Source of the DNA: Rhynchopus euleeides
Lineage: Eukaryota > Euglenozoa > Diplonemea > Diplonemida > Diplonemidae
NCBI GenBank assembly: GCA_963210315.1
Contig: OY723289.1
Location: 620,001 to 684,000, forward strand
Length of the DNA: 64,000 bases
Direction of reading: 5' to 3'
Part shown: in pieces, positions 39,617 through 48,971 of the stretch
How the letters are laid out: the number at the start of each line of letters is the position of its first letter
How positions within the stretch are numbered: the first letter of the stretch is position 1
Program-made: the position numbers and the translations under genes
The notes under the pieces: generated by a model
Databases searched by the model: none
Told to the model about the DNA's origin: nothing
Seen by the model: the letters and a program-made list of their open reading frames with translations, nothing else

Positions 39617-40663
39617 CAGTGTAGGCAGGCCCTGTATTAAACTGTATTAAACACGTTTGTATTAAACTGTATTAAACTGTATTAAACTCGGCGCTTTTTG
39701 AGTTTAGTACAAGGTACGTTTGTCACTGCAGGTACGGCACCACACAGACCCCCACACAGGAGGATTATCCATCACAGGGCCTAATCTAAGGGGGGTCGGG
39801 GGGGGGTCAAAGACCCCCCCCCCGCAGTTTGGGCCCCCTGGGGGGTCACTTTTAGCGGGGGCGGGGGGAGATTTCCCTGGGGACCAGTAGGAATGGGGTC
39901 TCCTGGCTGGGGAGCATGTTCAGCCCCGGTGCAGAGCCGCCTTGAGTCTAAGAGCTGTCTGTCAAGTTCGTGCAGCAAGTCGTTGACACGTGCAAGGAAC
40001 AGATGCTCACTACCGTGGCCTCCGGCGGCTGGGGGGCTCCGCCCCCCAGACCCCCCCTGTAGCGTGTGCCTGTCTCGCAAGTCCTTGAGCGTATGCGAGT
40101 GGCCATCTCCGCGTAGTCTCGGGCGCGCGAAGCGCGCCCGAGAAATTTGCACCTGGGAAAAATGTCGGGGGGACGTCCTGCCTGCTGGAGCCACGGTGAG
40201 TTCACCGAGGCGACGAAGTGCAAGCACTGTGGCTTGCGCGCCTCGGGGAAGTCCGCATCGCGGCTCAAGAGCCACCTGCGGGGCTGCGAGAAGGCCCCCG
40301 AGGCCGTGAAGCAGAAGGCCACGGACGCCCCCACCACCACCCCGAAGAGGAAGGCCCCGGGGACTGACGGCCCAGGACCGGCGAAGCGGATGGCGCTCGG
40401 TGTTCCCCTGCCCTCAGCCAGCGAGAGGGCAATGATCGACATCGCCTGGTGTCGGTTCATCTTCAGCCGTGTTGTAGAGAACCCCTACTTCCAGGCCGGG
40501 CCCCCTCTCCAAAGAAGCGACACCCCCTCTGCCCCCATGACCTGCACACAAGGGTACTATAGTGTACAAAACCTGTATTAAACTGTCTTAAACTGTATTA
40601 AACCTGTATTAAACTGTATTAAACAGGATGCAGATTTTGGGGACCTGTATTATACCTACACTG
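39617..40663. mobile_element. hAT element with GTATTAAACT subterminal decamers, in a poly-G site
   Basis: The ends are CAGTGTAGG (39617) and CCTACACTG (40663). Poly-G flanks both sides, which fits an 8-bp GGGGGGGG target duplication. Just inside each end are tandem GTATTAAACT decamers (39636-39695 and 40571-40625). The interior carries an R58 hairpin and the 5' part of a BED-finger hAT transposase gene, so this is an internal-deletion derivative of an autonomous hAT. Confidence 0.8.
40162..40560 (+). pseudogene. BED zinc-finger hAT transposase, N-terminal fragment
   Basis: From the ATG at 40162 the frame gives MSGGRPACWSHGEFTEATKC, then KHCG and SRLKSHLRGCEKA. This is a BED-like finger with the CxxC...HxxxC spacing also seen in the transposase at 29548 (about 40% identical over the finger). 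A proline/lysine linker (TTTPKRKAPGTDGPGPAKR) and ~50 residues of the region before the catalytic core follow. The frame then runs into the decamer array, and the catalytic core is absent. It could at most encode a DNA-binding fragment that might compete with full transposase. Confidence 0.75.
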
Positions 40664-40671
40664 GGGGGGGG

Positions 40672-42200
40672 GGGGGTAGGGCCCCGGATGTCCATATAAA
40701 AAACTGTAATTTTTTTGAAATATCCAGGTCTGGAGGTCAACAGCGCAAAACCACCCCCAAACCCACCCCAGATATGAATTTCCGGAGGTTTTTACCCACT
40801 TTTGGGCCCACCAACACCCATTTTTGGCCAGTTTTTGGCTTTTTTTGGCTTTTCTGGGGTGAGTCCTGTGCAGGGTGGTTGCAGGGTCATTTTTGGGTAA
40901 AAATATGCATTTAACGCACCTCTGCTGGTCCTAGAGGCCCTGGATGGTCTACAATGTGCCCCAGGGATGCCTACGGTACGTTTTTCACCCGAAACCCACC
41001 CAAAATGGGGTATAGTTGCCCAATTTTTGACATTTTTTCATGAAATTGGACCTACAACATCGTTGCAGGGTCCTTTTCCTTGGGTAAAATTACGCATTTT
41101 CACGTGCTTCTACTGGTCGTAGAGGCCCTGAATGGTATACAATGTACCCCAGGGATGCCTAGGGTACGTTTTTCACCCGAAAAACACCCGAAATGGGGTC
41201 TAGTTGCCCAATTTTTGACATTTTTTCATGAAATTGGGACTTTTACCCCACATGGGCGAATCCCCCATTGTTCACAGTTTTTTCAAAAAATTGGACGGAA
41301 TTTAGGCAATTCGGTGTCGAAAACCTGTTCCAACAGGCCCGTACACCCCTTTTCGGGCATACCCAGTGGTTTCTGGGTGGTTATAGGGTTGCAGGGTGCC
41401 TACAATACGGTTGCAGGGTGTGTGCAGGGTCCTACAACATCGCTGCAGGGTCCTTTTTTTTGGGTAAAAATGTGCATTTTAACGCACCTCTACTGGTCGT
41501 AGAGGCCCTGGATGGTACACAATGTGCCCCAGGGATGCCTAGGGTACGTTTTTCACCCGAAAACCACCCAAAATGGGGTCTAGTTGCCCAATTTTTGACA
41601 TTTTTTCAGAAAAATTGGGGCTGTTACCCTACACGGGCGAATCCCCCATTTTTCACAGTTTTTTCAAAATATCGGACTGAATTTGGGCAATTCGGTGTAG
41701 AAAACCTGTTCCGACAGGCCCATACACCCCATTTTAGGGCATACCCAGTGGTTTCTGGGTGGTTATAGGGTTGTAGGATGCCTACAACCTGGTTGCAGGG
41801 TGCTTGCAGGGTGGTTGCAGGGTGGTTGCAGGGTCCTTTTTTTGGGTAAAAATACGCATTTTAACGCACCTCTACTGGTCGTAGAGGCCCGGGATGATAT
41901 ACAATGTACCCCAGGGATGCCTAGGGTACGTTTTTCACCTGAAAAACACCCGAAATGGGGTCTAGTTGCCCCGATTTTGTCATTTTTTCATGAAAATCGG
42001 GATTTTGCCCAAAATGGGCAAAATCCCCTTTTTTCACCGATTTTTCGAAAATTCTGACCGAAAATGGGCAACTAAGTGTGAAAAACCGATTTCATTGGGT
42101 CCACAGACATATTTTTGAGGTGGGTACACCCATTGTAGGTGTCAAAAACCCTTGTTTGGGGTCGGAAAAAATTTTATTACAATTTTTTCAAGTACATCCG
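40672..42200. repeat. Tandem array of ~380-bp units
   Basis: Units containing CAATGTRCCCCAGGGATGCC and GGTACGTTTTTCACCCGAAA recur at about 40905, 41093, 41474 and 41852, so one short (188 bp) and two full (381 and 378 bp) periods are visible. GGTTGCAGGGT micro-repeats sit between units. Several hundred-codon frames arise from the repetition and are not genes. The array ends near 42060. Confidence 0.88.
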
Positions 42201-42501
42201 GGCCCCTACACGGTGGACTCCAGCGGCCCTAGCGGGAGTCTGGGAGCGGGAGTCTGAGCGGGTGTCAAAGACACCCGCTAGCGGGAGTCTGACTCCCCCT
42301 AGCGGGAGTCTTTTCACCTATTTTCATCCATTTTTCCCATGATATAGTTACAGTCTACTGGCGTGGGGGGTAAAATCATGGTGGAAGAGGGATGGGGAGG
42401 GGCTTGTTTTGCTTCTGTCAGTTTCCCCGGACTCTGGACTACCTACCTATCCTCCTGGTAGCGGCTACACCTGCGGAGGTGAGCGGTTAGAATTTGAGGT
42501 G

Positions 42502-43956
42502 TCAAAGTGCGGCCATCGCCTGTCGTAGTTGTGTTACACCTTGGGCAAGACAAGCCATCCTGCAGGCCTCATCTTCTTCGTCAGAACTGTCATCCCCCTC
42601 CTGCTGTGCGCGTTGGTCAAGCGTGCTCAAAGTCGCCTCGGATGACACGAATGGTGTGAAAGTCGCCCCCAGCGGGATTGGCATTTTGCACAAGCAGAGC
42701 GATAATTTGCGGTGTCCTTCGGGGAACCGGAACAGGAAGTAGGGCGCGCTGATGGGTTCAACGAAGTCCTGTGTGTTGCAGTGCACAAACCCCTTCTGCA
42801 GCTGTGTCAACTGTGTGCAAAGAACATACACAGCCAATCTATGAGCGTGTCGGGTGTGCAGACACGGACACAGGATGACTTCTCTATACCCGAGGATCCC
42901 GTCCTGCGACAGGTGCGCAACCTTCCAAGGCATGCCCGATGCGCGCCGCTTCTCTTCTGCCATCGCAAGATCTCTCTCGTAAGTTGCGGAGCTGGCGATT
43001 GTAACGGCATCTTTCTTGCGATGTCCGTTCTCTGCTTCTTCAAATTCGTCGTTGTTCTGCAGAGGCACTGCATCTTCTGGAGCCCACCAATGATGGAGAC
43101 TGTGTACGTAGGCATTGCGCGTTGATCCCTTTTCGGCATGCTCCATCAACCAGTGAAATACCGTATACGTAAATATTTTGGAACGTAAATATTATGGAAC
43201 GTAAATATTTTGGAACGCTGGTGGGTTGGCGTTCCAGATTTTTTTCGTTCCATAATATTTACAGGGCTTTCTGCGACTCGGGGACTTGGACCAGGTGATC
43301 GGACGGCATGCAGAGTCCCTGACGGGACCTACTCGTGCACTTTTCGCGCGATTCCTGACGCAAGCCGTCCTCACCACCGAGTCCCCAACTGGCCCTGTAA
43401 ATATTTTGGAACGTAAATATTATGGAACGGACCGGCCAAAAATGGGCCCGTTCCATAATATTTACGTATACGGTATATGCCCTGAGATCCGAGCACGCAA
43501 GAAGGGAATCCGGGCTGACTCATCCTTGCATCCCCAGAAGCGCCAGGGGATGTCTGCATACCGGAAATGCATGAGGTCTGCAAGGGAGACAAAGAGGTAG
43601 CGGAACAAGCCCTTGTAGGTGGTGTCCTGTGACATGGCAAGCACGACCTTCCGGAACTGAGCACCTGTCCCATTCTGCGACACATTCAGTGCAAGGTTTG
43701 TACAGGTCTTGTCGAATATTTTTTTTGTTGTCTCATCCAGTACCCTGATCAGCCGCATGGCGAGCCCCTTGCAGTCATGGAGTGCTGGGGTGACGTAGCG
43801 GGCATTGGGAAGCACACCTGCCAAGAGGGAGGGGTAGCCAGCCTCTTTCATCTCAGAGAGAGTCAGGTGCGGGTATCGATGCACCTGTTGATACCAGCGT
43901 TCTTCTGGGATGTCGCACAGTGAGCATCGGTGCCCTCGCCCCCCGCATCGCCTCAT
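42502..43956 (-). pseudogene. Unrecognised gene interrupted by a TA MITE
   Basis: The 5' part starts at the ATG at 43956 (CGGRGHRCSLCDIPEERWYQ, a possible small zinc motif), continues through DLMHFRYADIPWRFWGCKDE to GHI, then enters the MITE. The 3' part resumes in the same frame directly after the MITE (HWLMEHAEKGSTRN) and ends at 42502 after an acidic serine stretch (GDDSSDEEDEACR). Leaving out the MITE and one TA gives a continuous frame of about 380 codons, so the gene was open when the insertion happened. I do not recognise the family. It lies inside the CACGGTGG element and may be its own transposition protein or a captured host gene. Confidence 0.6.
43161..43473. mobile_element. TA-target MITE (CCGTATACGTAAATATT), copy 2
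   Basis: This 313-bp copy is almost identical to 28482-28826 but shorter by one subterminal GGAACGTAAATATT unit at each side. It is flanked by TA (43159-43160, 43474-43475). It introduces an in-frame stop (TACGTAA) within the first 12 bases on the minus strand. Confidence 0.92.
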
Positions 43957-44221
43957 TGTTGCCCACTGCTGATCTATACTCCCGCTAGCGGGAGTTGGAC
44001 TCCCCCTAGTTGAGACTCCCGAAAAGGGTTAAACCCGGTAGTGGTACCCTACCCCCGCTGGAGTCCACCGTGCAAGGCCGGATCAGCCCACGGGTGGGTT
44101 TGAGGAAGAAATCTGGGGGGGCAAATTTTGCTGCGACTTCCGGTTTCACCCGGCCGAACTCCAGCATCTATCCAGACCCACGGTGCCAAGCCGTTCGCCC
44201 GTGTCGCGATCATTCGCGGCT

Positions 44222-44602
44222 TCAGGCTGCCCCCGACGACACGTTTGTATCCTGCACCTTGCCATACTTCGCCTCCACCTTGTATATGACGGAGAGCGCC
44301 CTCCTTCCGCATCGTTGCGACTTCCCTGACAGCGAACTTATCCATGTCAGGGAAGACATGGCGATGATTGCGTTGGCCACCTGGGTGCTGTGCTGGTGGA
44401 GCTCCTTGCTCAACACCGTTGCTAGGAGCCTTCTAATGGATCCCAGTGTCAGCACACTGCCCCCTTTTTTAACAGGGAAGGCCGTGCAAAAATCATGCAC
44501 AATGTTCGTCGCCTCCGCAGCCTCGGGACTCTCTGCGCTCTTCTTCTTCTTAATCGACTTTGCCGCCGGCTTCGCTGCCGGCTTCGTTGTCGTCTTCCCC
44601 AT
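44222..44602 (-). CDS. Small lysine/alanine-rich protein, unknown
   Basis: The 126-aa frame starts at the ATG at 44602. The N-terminus is strongly basic (TTTKPAAKPAAKSIKKKK), like a linker-histone or histone tail. It is followed by a predicted helical stretch (LGSIRRLLATVLSKELHQHS). An overlapping frame at 44049-44345 continues plausibly from its middle, so a frameshift near 44340 is possible. It lies in the CACGGTGG element upstream of the interrupted gene and on the same strand. No function is assigned. Confidence 0.4.
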   Translation of the reverse strand: MGKTTTKPAAKPAAKSIKKKKSAESPEAAEATNIVHDFCTAFPVKKGGSVLTLGSIRRLLATVLSKELHQHSTQVANAIIAMSSLTWISSLSGKSQRCGRRALSVIYKVEAKYGKVQDTNVSSGAA

Positions 44603-45062
44603 TTTTGTGAATCAGGTCTGCGAGCTGGGATGGGTGGAAACGTCCGTTTCGTTTGGTGTGGCTGTACTTCAGTGACGAGTGCCACATTGCATAGGTATCA
44701 TGGGAAAAATGAGTGAAAATAGGTGAAAAGACTCCCGCTAGGGGGAGTCAGACTCCCCCTAGCGGGAGTTGGACTCCCCCTAGTTGAGACTCCCGAAAAG
44801 GGTTACCCTACCCCCGCTGGAGTCCACCGTGTAGGCATGGGCCCCCAAACATATTTTTCATAAACATATATTTTTGCCAAAAATATGTTTCATTTTCGCA
44901 TAAAAAAATATTTTTATATTTTTCGAAAATATTTCCAAAATATTTTTATATTTCGGAAATATTTTGAAAATATTCCAAACATAAAAAAATATGTTGAAAA
45001 TATTCCAAACATAAAAAATATTTTCAAAAATATAAAAATATGTTGGAAAAAACCTTCCTAAT

Positions 45063-45290
45063 CCGGCGATTTATAGGGGGACCCTTTTCGAATTTTTTTT
45101 GGGGAAGGGGTAAATTGAACGTTTTTGGCCATTTGAAGCCACTGCGAGCATTCCCGGGCCTCGGAAATCAGATTTTTGCCCCTGAAATGCGGTACCGGTC
45201 CGGACGAAAATCCGAAAAATTCGCGCCAAAAAATGACCCCCGAAGCTGCGGTCTGGGTCCAAAGGATTTGTGCCAAGGGCCGTTATGGAC
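45063..45290. repeat. Inverted copy of the 8.3-8.7 kb repeat
   Basis: It begins with GGGGGACCCTTTTCGAATTT and contains GAACGTTTTTGGCCA and the reverse complement of AAAAATCTGATTTCCGAGGC. The same G5ACCCTTTTCGAA start is also seen at 5176 and, inverted, at about 6985, 8660 and 17845. Confidence 0.8.
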
Positions 45291-45370
45291 ACCCCGTAAA
45301 CCCTTCTGGGACCAAAAAGTGCACGAAAGGGGTTAAAACGGCCTAATTCGTTGATTTGTTGCATTTCCCA

Positions 45371-45479
45371 GGGGGCCCTCGCTACCAAGTGTGACTGAGT
45401 GAGAAAAAGTGAGAAGTCAGCCATGTTTGGCTGAAAACTGACGACTCGTGACTCACAGTGACTCGTAGCGAGGGCCCCC
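45371..45479. mobile_element. GGGGGYCTTCGCT foldback element, copy 3
   Basis: This 109-bp copy is inverted relative to 32976-33084 and ends GTAGCGAGGGCCCCC. The flanks are CCA on both sides (45368-45370, 45480-45482). This shows the family makes 3-bp duplications outside decamer arrays too. Confidence 0.85.
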
Positions 45480-45694
45480 CCAGCCAAAAATCGATTTTTT
45501 TGGCTTGGCGAGTAGTTGGCGAAAATCGCGAAAAATCCCAAAAATATCGATTTTTCACAGAGGCCCAAAAACGTGTTCCTGGGTGGAAAATGGGACCAAA
45601 AACCGGGTTCTGGCCATTTCTGGGTGGTTTTTCGGGGTTTCCAGACAATGTTCGCCATTTTTCTGCCCGAAACCCCAGCCTGCTTGCATACACG

Positions 45695-45860
45695 TTAAGT
45701 CGAATAAATTAGACATAAGCAGAAGAGCAACATCATCATGTTCGTGAGAATGTCACCCCCCAAGCGGAGGCCGAGGGTGACATTCTCTCGGGGTACCCTA
45801 GGTAAGTCTAATAAACTAGACATAACCAGAAGACCAACATCATCATGTTCGTGCTAGCAC
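45695..45860. repeat. Direct repeat pair around a GAGAATGTCACC hairpin
   Basis: Two ~50-bp direct repeats (AAGTCKAATAAAYTAGACAT ... CAACATCATCATGTTCGTG) flank a hairpin GAGAATGTCACC...GGTGACATTCTC. The arrangement could be the 3' LTR edge of the adjacent copia remnant or a short MITE with duplicated target. I cannot decide between them. Confidence 0.6.
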
Positions 45861-46164
45861 TTTGTGCGCCAAAAAACAGGTTACGCTCTTCATTTGGCTG
45901 CGTTCAACGAAAAAAAGACACTTCTTTCTGGAGTTTAGCTAGCACGATTCAGTTGGTCAAATCATTTGTCTGGTTTCTTCTGCCCCCCACCCCCGTGCAA
46001 GGTCATGTGCCCCATCCCATCGCTTGTTGTCTTGATTGCAGGGCTCCGCACTTTTTTGCTGTGCATGCTTGCGCTTCTCGCCTCCACACACCACCCTGGG
46101 GGGAGGGACAGAGGGCGGAGGGGGCTACACACTTACACAACCGATTCGGTCAAACAATGCCACG

Positions 46165-46700
46165 TCATCCCCATTGGGGTCCTGGACCGCGGCCTCTCTC
46201 CCAGCGAATTGGTGTCGTCATCAGGCAGGCTAAGTAGTTGTCTACACAGGACATTGGTTTTAAGGGGGGTCTGAGTTCTGCGGAACTGGCTTCAAGGGAC
46301 GCCCCCTCGTAATGACTGGGTGGATGGAGCCAAGTAATACCAGGTGGTCGGACACCGGAACTCTCGGCATTTATTAGTCGCGGGAACTGTGTCCGTGTGG
46401 TCGGGTGTGACCCCTTCCGATTCCACTGATTCCACTCTTGAACATGTAGTGTTGAAAGATACTTGGTGTTCTGATGTTTTACAGGGTACTTGACAAAGGA
46501 AAGAGGGTGGTCAGTCTTGTGATCCACCCTGAATCCTTCCTGTGAGCAGCAGATCCACAACACCTCGACTTCTTTCAGCGGCTGTATTGATATTGCCTGA
46601 CACAGCAAACATGATTCAATTGGAGGAACAAGCCTCGTACACCAGCGGCCCAAAAGGTGGATTTCATGTATGGTTTTAGGATTTCCCTTACTACTGATGG
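46165..46700 (-). pseudogene. Ty1/copia-type RNase H / pol C-terminal remnant
   Basis: The minus-strand frame contains EVEVLWICCSQEGF, then DHKTDHPLSFVKYPVKHQNT and KYLSTLHVQEW. This fits the end of copia pol (consensus EALWL...LxxLGF...DNxxAxxLxxNPVxHxRTKHIxxxxHxxxE), with the catalytic D-N changed to D-H. Upstream residues are poorly conserved and the frame ends at 46165. The Asn-to-His change and missing RT indicate a dead fragment. Confidence 0.5.
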
Positions 46701-46935
46701 TGTAGAGACTACAAAGCCTGACCTGATGACGCCGCCATGAACCTGGGAGACACGCCGCGTGAGAAGGGACCTCGGTGCGGGGTGGCGTGAAGATCCTGCC
46801 TGAGTGCCCTCGTCGGGACCCGCGGTAAACCGTGGCGTTCCCCCCGAGGCAAGTCCAGGACGAAGGTTGCAGATAACCGCTGCACCTCTTCGTCCGAAAG
46901 GAGCTCACAGGATAGGGGAACTGCCCACACCCCAC

Positions 46936-47327
46936 TCACGACAGTGTATCCGAAAGGTGCACTGCGCGTGTGGTGGCGGTGTCGGGTCCAGACCCACCTC
47001 GTTCCCCCATGCCCGTCAGTTGTTGCCCCTGCAGGGGTGGCTGCTGTCTGGCATGGGGGGCGCCCTCCCTGCCTTGCAAGGAAAAATGTAGAACGGCATG
47101 CTGCCCGTTTCTTCATTTTTTTACCTTGCCTGGCAGGGGGGGGCCCACCCTCACGGGGGGAAAAAGAGGAACGGCATGCTGCCCGTTCACTCTTTTTTCC
47201 TCCCGTCGTGGGTGGGCCCACTTCCGGCCATAAAATTGGCCGGAAATTTTTTTCAGCAAAAAATCCATTTTTTGCTGAAAATAGAAAAAATATTTTAAAA
47301 TATTTTTTGGCAAAAATATTTTTGAAA
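46936..47327. other. No gene; GAACGGCATGCTGCCCGTT direct repeats
   Basis: The 19-bp palindromic GAACGGCATGCTGCCCGTT occurs at about 47092 and 47170, each beside a GGGGGGCCCACCC-type run. The right edge becomes A/T rich and runs into GTTGCAAA, the target duplication of the next element. Confidence 0.55.
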
Positions 47328-47335
47328 GTTGCAAA

Positions 47336-48742
47336 CAGGGCTGTTCCTAACTGGGGGGCTTGTTCCCCACTTTCAGGATTCTGAACTTTTTTTCTAAGAA
47401 TTTTTGTAAGGGGAAAAAAAGTTTTTTTCTAAGAATTTTGTTAGGGGAATTTCGCAGGTTGTTTCGCAGAGGAAAAAACTTTTTCTAAGTTTTCCCCAGT
47501 CGACAGGGCGCGCACAAGGATGGAAGGGAAGTCTGTCCCACGTACCGTTCGCCTTGCTGGCCAACTGGAGAGCCAGACGTTCACTACCGTGGCCTCCGGC
47601 GGCTGGGGGGTTCACGCCCCCCAGACCCCCCTGTGGCGTACGTCTCGTACTCAAGTCCTTCGAATCCCATCAAGTCGGGGTCCAACCACTCCAGTCGCCT
47701 CTGAGGACGCAGCCAACTCGCACAGAATCTGTACGCCCACACGAACAGATGTTCGCTACCGTGGCCTCCGGCGGCTGGGGGGCACCGCCCCCGAGACCCC
47801 CGATGTAGCGTGTGCCCGTCCATCTATCTCACTTCCCCGGGTACAGTGCAGCGTAGGAGGTCAGCGCATCCATGAAGCGCTTCTTCAAAGCCTGACTGAC
47901 ATCGGACAGGAGGTCGGGCTTCCCCACCTGGGAGGTACACTTGCCGCGTTCGCGACATGCGTGACACGCGACACGCTACCTGAAACGTGAGTGTGCCTTG
48001 CTAACACGGGTATTTCAACGGTCTGCCGGCGACCGTTCCCCAAACCAGTAAACCAGCAGTTTTGGAAAATCGGAGAGATCACCCTACTGCGCTGAATATG
48101 GTGCGCACCACTGCAAAAATCCCCGGGAGCTTTTGGGTTTTCAGACCTGAAGGGGCCAGCAGGTGGGTGGCGTCGGGGAGTGGCAGCTTTGTAACTGTCC
48201 TCCAGCTGCTGGCATGTCCAGCCCTGCGAGAGTGCCAAGGTGTATTGAGTCCCTGCGGAGCACAACCCCCGATGAGAACGAGCGCCAGGTGATCCTCATT
48301 CATTTTTTTTCGCGTATCCGTCAGGTGGACCACCGGGTGGGGAGAGATCCGGTGTGAGGCACTTGGGTCCGTCCAGGTGGGCAGGGGGAACCTGGGGGCG
48401 GGGGGCCTCAAAACCCGTCTACCAGTGCCGCTTCTAATCTCGTCGGTCTTGTCCCAACCACCACCAGCCAGCCCAGAACGCCCTGACGCTGCGACCTCGT
48501 CGATTCATTTTCAGCTGTAACGCGCATGAGGGGCACTCTCTGCCGCAAGCATCTCTGGGCATCACTCGAGAGCTGTCACATGATGACGCGGAGAGAAATC
48601 AGAGAAAAGGTCCCGCCTGACGGGCACGCCCCTGGAAACTGTGGGGGGGCGAGCAAAAAATCCCTTGTAAAAATTCTTAGAAAAAACCTGGTTCCCCGAC
48701 CCAAAAAACCTGGAAAAAGGGCTCGTTCCCCGCCCAGGCCTG
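47336..48742. mobile_element. Non-autonomous hAT element N1, copy 2 (inverted)
   Basis: The ends are CAGGGCTG and CAGGCCTG, with GTTGCAAA duplicated at 47328-47335 and 48743-48750. It matches 24318-25525 in reverse orientation and carries a SINE-like insertion (48305-48502) absent from the other copy. Two R58 hairpins are included. The distinct 8-bp duplications show two independent transpositions rather than a segmental duplication. Confidence 0.92.
48305..48502 (-). mobile_element. SINE-like retroposon, longer copy
   Basis: This 198-bp insertion is flanked by ATTCATT (48298-48304, 48503-48509). The empty site is in the N1 copy at about 24546-24562. On the minus strand it begins CGACGAGGTCGCAGCGTCAG and ends in a run of A (poly-T on the plus strand). 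It shares ~165 bp with 4863-5034, extending further 5'. No clear tRNA or 7SL parent is recognised. Confidence 0.8.
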
Positions 48743-48971
48743 GTTGCAAACATAAAAAAATATTCTGGAATATTCTGGCCCAAAACATATGTTTGGGGCA
48801 CTATGCCTAGGGGGGGGGGGTGGTGGGGCAGGGTCCTGGGGGGGGCGACGAAACAGATCAAAGACAACGCTTGGCAAGGCGGCCGGCCCTGCGACACAAA
48901 GAGAGCACGTACGGATCCAGATTAACAACAGGGCGGCTGAGAGCAGCCGGGTGGGAAAGGGGCTCCGGTGA

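Larger units (their letters stand above)
42209..44831. mobile_element. TA-target element with CACGGTGGACTCCAGCGG ends
   Basis: The ends CACGGTGGACTCCAGCGG and CCGCTGGAGTCCACCGTG are flanked by TA on each side (42207-42208, 44832-44833). Inverted similarity extends ~140 bp inward and includes CTAGCGGGAGTC repeats. A third end-like copy occurs internally at about 43979-44073. It carries an unrecognised minus-strand gene (42502-43956, interrupted by a MITE) and a small lysine-rich frame (44222-44602). No mariner DDE signature is visible. Confidence 0.75.
44832..48809. mobile_element. Outer element with TAGGCAT...CCCCAAACATAT ends
   Basis: The left end (44832-44854) and right end (48787-48809) are inverted repeats over ~23 bp, reading TAGGCATRGKGCCCC followed by AAACATAT. 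Both are followed inward by A/T-rich AAAATATTCCAAACATAAAA-type sequence. The true left edge may be the CCCC just left of the CACGGTGG element (42203), since that element appears to have inserted at the TA of TAGGCAT. Nested inside are a foldback element, a copia remnant and a hAT N1 copy. Confidence 0.6.

Noticed and set aside
40890..42060. Open frames of 85-166 codons with repeated 'MPRVRFSPEKHPKWGLVAQF' phrases
   Set aside because: They follow from the ~380-bp tandem repeat and are interrupted differently in each unit, with no start or domain conservation.
44222..44602. Histone H2B-like protein
   Set aside because: Only the lysine/alanine tail is histone-like. The following residues do not fit a histone fold in order, and a frameshift may be present.
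45695..45860. Definite copia LTR
   Set aside because: Two 50-bp direct repeats with a hairpin lie on the expected side of the copia remnant, but there are no TG..CA ends, no second LTR and no primer-binding site in view.
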